Shown: in pieces, positions 57,201 through 64,000 of the stretch
Layout of the letters: every line of letters starts with the position of its first letter
How positions within the stretch are numbered: position 1 is the first letter of the stretch
Source of the DNA: Hormiphora californensis
Taxonomy: Eukaryota > Ctenophora > Tentaculata > Cydippida > Pleurobrachiidae
Assembly: GCA_020137815.1 (NCBI GenBank)
Contig: CM035361.1
Location: forward strand, 124,001-188,000
DNA: 64,000 bases
Direction of reading: 5' to 3'
Made by a program: the position numbers and the translations under genes
Notes under the pieces: generated by a model
What the model was told of the DNA's origin: nothing
Databases searched by the model: none
What the model saw: the letters and a program-made list of their open reading frames with translations, nothing else

Positions 57201-59683
57201 TGTGGGAGGGGAGAGGGTTAGGGAGAGTGGGTTAGGGGAGAGTATTTGACCAACCAGTGACTAGGGAGAGAGGGTTAGGGAGAGGAGAGGGGGTTAGGGG
57301 AGATGGTTAGGAAAGGAGGGAGAAAGGGGTTAGGGATGTGAGAGAGAGAGGGTTAGGGGACAGCAAAGCAAAGAAGAAAGTATTGAGATTGTAAAACTCC
57401 AAAGTCCTTCCCTAGTGCTGCGTGGTCGTGTTCACGCTGCTGAATAAGCACATCCACACTGTACCTTATCCGAAGTATCTGCAATGTCGACCCACGTCTC
57501 AGCAGCATTCAACCACATAACCCCAACATTACGTCCTGTCTTACTAAGGGCTGTGATATAGGGAATCGATCCATATAGCGCCTGTGGGAAATGTTTGTTT
57601 GTTTACGATGTGTCATAGGAACCTGAGTCTGCTAAGTTTTTCAAAGTATTAAATTTCCGATCATCCTAAATAGATGTTACTTTGAGATATCCCAGAGAGA
57701 AAGCGACTTTTATTATTTAACATACCGTTAGTTACGAATCAATCAATCAAGCAATCAATAAAACAAAACATACCATGGGGTTATCTAGCTCATATTCAAA
57801 TACATCCAGGTTATAAAGTCGGTATGGATCTGTGTCAGCAGTCGATTTCAGCGCAAAGTTATCGGCGTGTTCTGGCAAACCATACACCTTATCGTACCTA
57901 AGGGTAAGGTTAGGGTTGTGCTTTGAACATACCCTGACAATGACACCTTTGCTAGACCGTCTTTCGCAAATCATGTAAAGGTAGGGTTAGAACATACTGC
58001 ATGACGCATGTAACCAGTATGAGTTACTTAATCATTCCATATAAGGCAATGTAACCATAGTAACCATGGTAACCATGGTAACCACATACCCAATGAAGCT
58101 CATATCAAGTGCAATAGCCCGGGGACCTCGGGGATTAGAATCATGATGAGACTTGAAACTCTCCTCCCACTCCATAGCTGCGAGATCCTCTGCGGATATT
58201 CCTAAATCATCTTCCTCCTCCTTCTTTCCTTCCTCTCCCTCAGCAGCCGGTTCTTCTGGTTTACTGGGAATGGGGGAGAGATTTATATTGCAGGTATTAG
58301 ATCTTATCATATTAGCTGAGCATGCAGATTTTACGAAAAATATGAAATTAAAATAGCAACAAAAAAGCAGCTTAGCGAGATGAAAATTCAGCAACACATA
58401 TCACACCTTGTTCTAAGCCTGTCTAAAACACTCTTTCCAATATTCATCGCTTTCGACTTGAGACTAGAGAGGGACTGACCCACGCGGCTAATTAGCGATC
58501 TAGGGGATTAGTAGATTAATTAACTAATTAATCAAAGATACTCTTTAAAGCCAGAAAAGGCACGCAAAGTGATCGGGCAGTTGCCATAGCAATTATATAC
58601 ACACGAATTTCAGAACTTGTGCTAATTTTCGGGTTTGAATCTCATTTTTAGCTAAATTATCGTGTTATTTTAGACAGGATTTAGTTTGGCGATACAAATT
58701 ATACATGCAACCCCAATCCCAAAATCACATGTAAAATTAAAGTATATTTTCAAACCAACATCACTCACGGTTTCAGTTGCTGCGTTTCAACAGTTAGAAG
58801 TCCCCGGGCATTCAGAGAGATTTGCAGTTCTCCGGAGGAAAACACGTCAATTCGGAGGGGGTTGTAGGAAATAAGGACCTGAAAAGAGGTCAGAGGAGGG
58901 GTTGTAGGAAATTCGAGAGGGTAGGGGGAGTCGCATGAACAGAAAACCACAATATTTATTTCGACTGTGGTTGGGGAACTATACATCTGTACCTAACTCT
59001 CTTATAACTACCTTGTCATCTCCAAATACAACAGTAGCACTTTCAGATCCTGTCTCCAGGGTTACCGCCCCATCCTGAAGAGGGTTAGGACCCAAACTAT
59101 CAACTGGACTATATCGGGGCCTCACCGGCTCCTCTTCCTCCATGGTAAACCGTACTGATCTGTCTTCTGAAACAATGTGTCAGTCAGACAACTTGAGAGA
59201 AGAAGTTAAAGTGAGAGAAGAAGTTGAAGTCTAGTCGGACCCCGATTTACCATGATGCTCGGGGAAAAGGGTTTTGCCCGGTAAATCGGGGTCTGACTGT
59301 GATTAAATGTGGCACAAAATAACTTACTAAGTACTCGTAGAAAGGCTCTGTATCTGTTTGGTCCACTTTCATGTTTCACCGCTATCTCAATGCTACTACC
59401 ATTAACTTTCTTTACTGTATCGACTATGTAGGGAGATCGATCTTTCTCTGTTGCTCTCAGCCTCCTGATAAATGACGAGATTTGTTATTAACAATTCATT
59501 TTGCATATTATGGAACTTAGTTTTTGATAATCAATTTTACAAACTGTGGAGTTTAGTTTTTTGAACTTACTTGCAGAAACCACTCTGATCGCAAGTTTTG
59601 AAGTTGCCTCTGTTAACTGCGAGGGATAGGTAACAGAGCGAGAGGAGGATGGCCAAAGTGAGCTGCCTGCAACCACCCGCCAT
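46821..59683 (-). CDS. GANAB: Glucosidase II catalytic alpha subunit (neutral alpha-glucosidase AB, GH31), about 24 exons
   Basis: The start codon is at 59681-59683. It is followed by a signal peptide ([16 protein letters not shown]) and [15 protein letters not shown], as in GANAB. Exons follow in family order. [12 protein letters not shown] and [14 protein letters not shown] are at about 57780-57900. [11 protein letters not shown] is near 57500, and [13 protein letters not shown] near 54270. The nucleophile block [10 protein letters not shown] is near 53040, and [19 protein letters not shown] near 52880. The acid/base block WTGDN is near 49100, [10 protein letters not shown] near 49040, and [14 protein letters not shown] near 48730. 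The last exon is 46821-47007 ([11 protein letters not shown]). Known role: the ER-lumen enzyme trims the two inner glucoses of N-glycans and is retained via the beta subunit. No frame break was seen. Introns hold minisatellites, a nested GPCR (51433-52272) and a 2.2-kb repeat-rich intron (54346-56535). A 90-bp GA tract lies immediately upstream of the start. Confidence 0.93.
47618..47817. repeat. 17-19-bp minisatellite in a GANAB intron
   Basis: Units CCAAGAAACACCCCTCTC and the shorter CCAAGAAACACCCCTC alternate about 11 times. Confidence 0.9.
48540..48670. repeat. (TCTGTC)n hexanucleotide array
   Basis: About 17 TCTGTC units grade into TCTC repeats near 48650, inside a GANAB intron. Confidence 0.95.
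49135..49510. repeat. G-rich degenerate repeats in a GANAB intron
   Basis: Repeats of GATGGGGGG, GGGTGAGAGGGG and GGTGTTTA are interspersed with G-runs up to about 11 bases. The intron continues to 52725 and hosts the GPCR. Confidence 0.75.
49511..51432. other. GANAB intron sequence with dispersed repeats
   Basis: No exon was seen. Bases about 50100-50140 (ATCACTGCGCTGGCAAGCGC) recur near 40500 and 42615. A (CTAT)n microsatellite lies at 50362-50405. A foldback with 75-bp arms (51041-51114 and 51272-51346, CTAACAGAAATTAGTTGGC) encloses a GA tract at 51170-51240. Confidence 0.7.
51433..52272 (+). CDS. Intronless rhodopsin-like GPCR nested in a GANAB intron
   Basis: A 279-residue single-exon frame has seven hydrophobic segments at about residues 7-25, 40-58, 82-100, 109-130, 142-165, 185-210 and 226-248. 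Class A signatures are present in modified form: GN in TM1 (GIIGNTSS), a conserved Asp in TM2 (LNTIDFT), RLLAMSRPF in place of DRY at the end of TM3, and ALNPVV in TM7 in place of NPxxY. The termini are short. Known family: G-protein-coupled receptors at the plasma membrane. The ligand is unknown. It lies on the opposite strand to GANAB, between the exons at about 52720 and 49130. Intronless GPCRs commonly arise by retroduplication. Overall weak motifs mean the subfamily cannot be called. Confidence 0.8.
   Translation: MSAIWLSFQITVIAIGTAGIIGNTSSLCYNSRRKGFPRQLYIILNTIDFTICVIGIISQCDWFLTEWSEILFLNYFTLANQTSGLWTCIMGGARLLAMSRPFYQINKRLFWTVSSVMMSVCIIPIAAFCLVRDKQTDRQENITAVFIICLIGFTVGNFVITVSTSILLNRKSPATISADQNRQNAAVTIVLLGVVFLITNISGAVAGVIFLGGRTSPKAIMEASDSWLKVWILLAITNAALNPVVILRRKLVGLCHRNQPNREIIGLNRITIETVIATN
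52427..52546 (+). repeat. About 60-bp tandem duplication
   Basis: GCTGATTTTCAATGCTAATT ... GTAGAAACTAAACGT occurs twice (from about 52429 and 52496), with one base changed. Confidence 0.85.
53515..53630. repeat. CACGTG-containing minisatellite in a GANAB intron
   Basis: The unit ATTGGGTCACGTGGTATTG, with GGGA or GTGA spacers, is repeated five times, each unit holding one CACGTG. It directly abuts the 3' splice site of the exon at about 53410-53515. Confidence 0.85.
54346..56535. other. 2.2-kb repeat-rich GANAB intron
   Basis: Contains a SINE-like fragment at about 55170-55280 (TACGAAGTTACCCC, as near 16790). It also has a cluster of GTGCAAGGGCA phrases at 55550-56020 in direct and inverted forms, and two near-copies of TTTCAAGTCGATATTTTAAG (55503 and 55919). 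A C-run of about 21 bases next to an A-run lies at about 56168-56200. No exon is supported. Confidence 0.7.
57120..57360. repeat. GGGTTAGGGGAGAG degenerate repeats
   Basis: A GANAB intron with many GGGTTAGGG and GGGGAGAG phrases and a duplicated TTGACCAACCAGTGACTA. The G-rich strand could form quadruplexes. Confidence 0.75.
59231..59300. mobile_element. 70-bp pogo-like mini element in a GANAB intron
   Basis: AGTCGGACCCCGATTTACC and complement GGTAAATCGGGGTCTGACTG surround GATGCTCGGGGAAAAGGG. Closely related to 22251-22322. Confidence 0.8.
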
Positions 59684-59688
59684 GTTGC

Positions 59689-59790
<102 letters not shown>

Positions 59791-60029
59791 GTTAACCAGC
59801 TAAACCAATTAACAGGGAAACGCATTTATGGTTTGCTTTCAAGAACCTGCGTGATTCCAAGAATCCAAAACAGGGGGGGGGGGGTAATCGAAGGTAAAAT
59901 AGTGAAAAGGGATAAACGACTACAAGATGTAACAGCGTAGTTTCTGTAAGGAATAAAAATGATAATAAGTTAGAATTTAAAAGTCATCCAGGTCTAAAAA
60001 CTTTAAAAATGTTTCTCTCCGTTATATCC

Positions 60030-62056
60030 TCATTTAAAAGTAGACAGATGAATCTTGCTATCAGCACCACCGCTTACAATCTGTCCTTCCTTCCAAACAA
60101 CTGACAAAACCTTGTCTTCATGACAACCTAATGGATGTTAGAATAATATATAATTGATAAATATTAGAATATTTATAATTGTATCGATTCTCTTTGTTAT
60201 TTTCTAACTCATTATTCCCGCCCTACTTACTAATTCTCTGGACGAAAGACCGGGGGTTTCTCGTGTCCCACAGCAGCACGGAGTTATCATATGATCCTGT
60301 CACCAGCTCGAACTCTGACTCGGGAGACCAGCACACATCTGCCAATAGGAGTGTGTTATTGGGGTCACGTGATATATTGGGGTCACGTGATATAGGCGAT
60401 AGCCAATCAGAAGTTTGTGTCATGTTTGCAGCGGATTATATCTTGATCATGATGGCTGTTTAGTGTTTGCTGCATAATGTCAGAAAATAAAACGCAGGAA
60501 AAAGAGAAGGGGCCATCTGGTGGAGTGGCTATTCATACAGCGATGTGGTGGTTTTACACACGTGTCAGGACCAGGGACAATGCCCTCATATCCGTCCATT
60601 AAACAGAGGGAGAGAGTTGGGTACAATAATCTCCATTAGTACCACACACAATGCTTTTAGTACACACGGTCATGCTTACCATCCAGAATAAACCTTTCTA
60701 ACCACTTTTCATAATACCGATTTAAAATTTCACCCCCGGGAGATTGGGGTAATAACTTACCAGATACCCAAAGATCATGCCCAAAGAGGGTCGAATGAAC
60801 GAGAGCTCCACTTGTACCCCTGGGATCAAACAATCTGACGAACTTGTCACTGGCTCCAGTGGCCACTAAACGAGATTTATCTGACCAGGAGACAGCTTGG
60901 AGTGCAGTGTTGATTGTAATTGTCTTGGTGCTGAAATAAAGGGGGTGTTTTAATAGTGGGAATTTATTCATAGGTTTAAAATGATTGTGATCTGAAGCGA
61001 AACAGAGTTTTTTGGTGATAGAATCCCAAAAGGAAGTAGTTATCTGACCGGCAAATATCACAGAACATAACAACCTGCGTCCTGCAAAGATCAATCTCTA
61101 CAAAAAAGATTCACGTGTATAACATTACCAGGTCATTAGTTGTGTATCCCAAAACTTCACACTGGAATCCTGAGAGACAGTGACAATCTGAGAGTTATCC
61201 TGCCAGGTACACCCGGTAATTGCCTGAGCGTGCCCTCCAAGGGTGAGAAGGGGAGTTCGGAGGACCCCGTCTTTCCTCTTTTTCTTCCGTTTCTTGTCTT
61301 CGTCAGGCTCGTCAAGGGAGGTACTCCAAATCTAAGAGGTGTAAAAATGGTTTCAAAATTGGAATCGAGAAGTCACAGAGTGGAATCATGAAACTATGTG
61401 TGGTAACTCACTTTAAGCATTGTGTCAAAGGAACCGGAAACAATTTGCTCAGTAGAGGGACTAACACTGACACACGTAACGCTCTCAGTGTGCCCACGAA
61501 GGTTGAACAAACTCCTACTCTCCTCTTCCTCTCCAACAAGGCTGTAAACCAAAGTCTGATCAATCGACCCCGTCACAATTAAATCTCCGCTATTCTCAGA
61601 CCGGATGGCTTTTATACACTTTATTGGCTTTTCGTGCACCTGGAAGCTCTTTGTCTCGAGGGTCGATGCTGATGTTCTTGTGATTTGACCGTTGTAGAGG
61701 CCCCCATAAAGGAATTTGGAGCTAAAAGACAATCCCCCGACCCAGTCATTCACGGATATTTCGTCAGTCTTTTCTGGGGCTTCACGTTTCAAAAAGTATT
61801 CAACTTTAAGCACTGATTCGCCAGAAAAGTTAGCTTGTTCACAAAACTTTCCTATCGTTGTTGACAGGAGTTCATCGTTGATTCTGAAGCTAAATTCGAT
61901 CGAATCGTCGTCAATATTTAGTAAACTCTTGATAAGATCCTCCAATTCAGAGATCGAGGCGGTGTGGGGGAGTGAGAAAACATTCTGGTCGATTGAATAA
62001 TCCCTTTCTGAGGTGTCCAGTCGAACTTGTATTTGTGTATCACCGACAGCCAACAT
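60030..62056 (-). CDS. WDR12: Ribosome biogenesis WD-repeat protein WDR12 (YTM1), 5 exons
   Basis: Exons: 61412-62056, 61129-61331, 60761-60930, 60231-60338 and 60030-60127, with consistent phases and about 410 residues, the usual size. Residues about 8-90 form the ubiquitin-like NLE domain (QVRLDTSERDYSIDQNVFSL, then a DWVGGL link). WD repeats follow: IVTGSIDQTLVYS, VSGSFDTMLKIWS, a lysine-rich insert (about residues 225-235), VSQDSSVKFWD, ATGASDKFVRLFDPR, VTGSYDNSVLLWDTR and the final AHEDKVLSVVW-like GCHEDKVLSVVW...SGGADSKI. Known role: the PeBoW complex (with PES1 and BOP1) in 60S maturation, nucleolus. The last exon ends STFK-stop. The intron at 60345-60400 contains two GGGGTCACGTGATAT units. 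The gene ends 350 bp upstream of the GANAB start, same strand. Confidence 0.92.
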
Positions 62057-62189
62057 TTTGCCTACATAAATACGTGGATTAAGACTTTAATTAGAATTGG
62101 ACAACGGGCGGAGCTTATAAAAAAGAGAAGAAAACATCGAAAACAAAACAAAAGTTCAAAAAAAGTTCAAAATTTAAGTTTAAAAACTT

Positions 62190-62600
62190 TTAACTTGTGT
62201 GGCGCGCGACAAAAAAGTCGCTAAAATATAATGATTCAGAGCTGCAAAATATAGCCACGCGCGAGATTTTAGAAGCTTGAGCGCTGCCTTTTTAGACGAT
62301 TCGCGCGTTCGGTCGCCTCACTCCAAAGTGGGCGCCGTTACGATCTGGGTGTTTGGTGGCCTGTTTACAGGTGCGCGCTGCCAAAAAAGTTGATTCACTA
62401 AAATGGCTCTAACCGCCAAACCACTCAACCGTTTTGGCTAATTCAAAGTTTATCTGGTAGGAAATGTCAAGGCCTAACCCCAACCCAAACCCCAGCCCTA
62501 ACCCTAACCCTACTTTAGCCCTAACCCTAAAAAACCGTTTGTCAGCACTCACCAAACACCCAGATTTTAACGCTGGCCCTCCAAAGTCAAAATTTCAAGA
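62190..62600. repeat. Copy of the 205-1050 repeat family, without the hAT insertion
   Basis: Inverted relative to the first copy. Contains CGTTACGATCTGGGTGTTTG, GGTTAGAGCC complement, CCAAACCACTCAACCGTTTT, a CCTAACCC tract and AACGCTGGCC. It lies upstream of WDR12 in the shared intergenic region before the FERM gene. Confidence 0.85.
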
Positions 62601-62936
62601 TGGCCGTTTTCATCATTTTAAGAAACCCCGTTTATTTGCCTCTTTCCCGGCTCTCAAGTATGACTGACATGCTTATTATGGCGTAACTTGGGTTTGCCGG
62701 CTGCCCTGGCGACGCCGGACGGGCGGCAGACGCACCACGCCAAGCAGATTATTATTGGACAATGGAAATCCGAAATTGCCGCATTTAAATTTTGCATTTG
62801 TTTGTTAATTGATATTGCATGCCAGTGATAAACAAGGATGATTGGAGACTTGAAAGCTATTCTCTACTGACTACTACTAGCAATCTTGTCGAATTCTATT
62901 TCTGTCCACTCTCACTTTAACACTCAGTATGAGAAT

Positions 62937-63653
62937 ATGGTTCGAAGTAGCGGCGGTAAGCGATTGAATCAATCTAAAAAGATTCTATGCTGTAATGTGG
63001 GCTTCCTCGATGATGCTGTAGCGACCTATGAAATTCCAAAAGATTCAAAGGGAAGCGTCCTGCTTCAGGTTTGTATATTTTTTGGTCGTTTGTTATGAAA
63101 GACAATATCTGAACCTGGGATACTGAGTTCTCTTGTTTTTGCAGGTTTACATAGATCTGTATTACATTTTCTATCACAATACACATCACGAAGAAGGGAC
63201 ATGTGTTATTAGATAACAATTTCAGAGTGTGATAAGATCTCTGGAGTTGGGAAAGGAGGAGTTATACTTTGGGCTCCTTTTTAAAGATGCAGATAACTTT
63301 CCAATATGGCTTGATCCTAATAAGAAGGTGAGATCATAGGAGATGAATTATACAATTAGGACAGTATATTATCTATTCATGATCTTTGTTTACATTGCAT
63401 TATTATTTCCATGATGCAAATTCCGGGTTTAGTCCCCTTTGCTGAGCATTATTAAATACCTCAAACAACCCCTACTTCCCTTCATCAGATAAAATCTCAA
63501 CTGAAATGTCCGCCGCCCTATAAGTTCGAGTTTCGAGTTAAATTCTACGTGTCAGAGCCGGGGTTGATGCTCACAGACGAACTGACACGGTACCAGTTTG
63601 TTTTGCAGCTAAAAGCAGGACCTTTATAACCAGCGGCTCTCCTGTACATTCAG
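62937..63653 (+). CDS. FERM-domain protein, first three exons (gene continues or is broken)
   Basis: Exons: 62937-63068, 63226-63327 and 63489 to about 63653. The product starts with a short basic leader, then the F1 lobe of a FERM domain: [29 protein letters not shown], then [26 protein letters not shown] and [12 protein letters not shown]...[12 protein letters not shown]. This matches band 4.1/FRMD/EPB41L proteins, which link membrane proteins to actin. An in-frame TAA at 63627-63629 follows LQLKAGPL. In the +2 frame the text continues as [11 protein letters not shown] to a donor at 63653, resembling the family's LLSGRLPC, so a frame error or truncation is likely. The rest would lie beyond the window. 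Subfamily not assignable. Confidence 0.8.
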
Positions 63654-64000
63654 GTGAATATTATTGGATTGTAACCTGATATTCGATATCGATTGAAAAT
63701 TAATAACGATTTAATCAGTTCGATTGATGCTTGTAGGTATATTACTATGTTATCGGGTCGAATCAACATGGTAAAAAGGTGTGGTGCTTCAAAGATCATA
63801 CTCGTGTCTTTGAGTGTGAATTTCACTTTAGAGGCCGGTTCACATGCTCTAATTGCTTTCTCGTGTTCTCCCTGATGTACTGGAAACACGCACACATTAC
63901 TTGAATTCCGGTGATGTAAGTGTGAGAAACTACTTAAAACACTAGAAAAGAGAAAAACATTTGAAATAAGTTCATGTTTAGTAAAACCACTCGTTGGTTT
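63654..64000. other. Window edge: probable intron, no exon seen
   Basis: Follows the GTGAAT donor at 63654. No FERM F2 exon could be identified before the end of the window. Confidence 0.5.

Overview
The window is animal nuclear DNA. Every recognisable protein gene is split by short GT-AG introns, and the gene set is metazoan: caspase, LC3-type Atg8, IPMK-like kinase, P450, glucosidase II alpha, WDR12, FERM protein and rhodopsin-like receptor. The gene repertoire, dense miniature transposons, microsatellites and a 100-N scaffold gap suggest a marine invertebrate, possibly an early-branching one. I cannot name the species from the sequence. Exons were read by eye from ORFs, splice sites and phase. 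Junction phases agree for most genes.

Layout. 0-3.8 kb: repeats, a hAT-type miniature element with a perfect 8-bp target duplication, and a duplicated, broken 3' end of the neighbouring P450. 3.8-9.8 kb (minus): a 7-exon P450 whose exon 3 runs into a decayed LINE and an assembly gap. 9.8-12.7 kb: gene-free. 12.7-15.8 kb (plus): a 7-exon inositol polyphosphate kinase-like gene. 17.5-23.3 kb (minus): a CARD-caspase with two alternative p10 terminal exon sets. 23.7-26.6 kb (minus): an LC3/Atg8 gene that ends at the conjugation glycine. 26.7-33.3 kb: poorly understood minus-strand exons between LINE, minisatellite and AAGGG repeats. 33.4-35.3 kb: an 8-bp polypurine array. 35.7-40.7 kb (minus): a TTC22-like TPR gene. 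44.0-46.1 kb (plus): a four-EF-hand calmodulin-like gene with a 1.1-kb, 20-bp satellite in an intron. 46.8-59.7 kb (minus): glucosidase II alpha (GANAB), with an intronless GPCR nested on the opposite strand of one intron. 60.0-62.1 kb (minus): WDR12. 62.9 kb to the edge (plus): the start of a FERM protein.

The genes are unrelated housekeeping and signalling genes with no operon-like logic. The unifying theme is repeat biology. Large foldback elements, each with its own target-site signature (TTAA, TA, TAA, 7 bp, 8 bp), sit in introns and intergenic DNA. Several satellite arrays have visible relationships to mobile elements. Three otherwise conserved exons carry a single frame break each, which points to base-level assembly errors or to decay and matters for any automated gene model.
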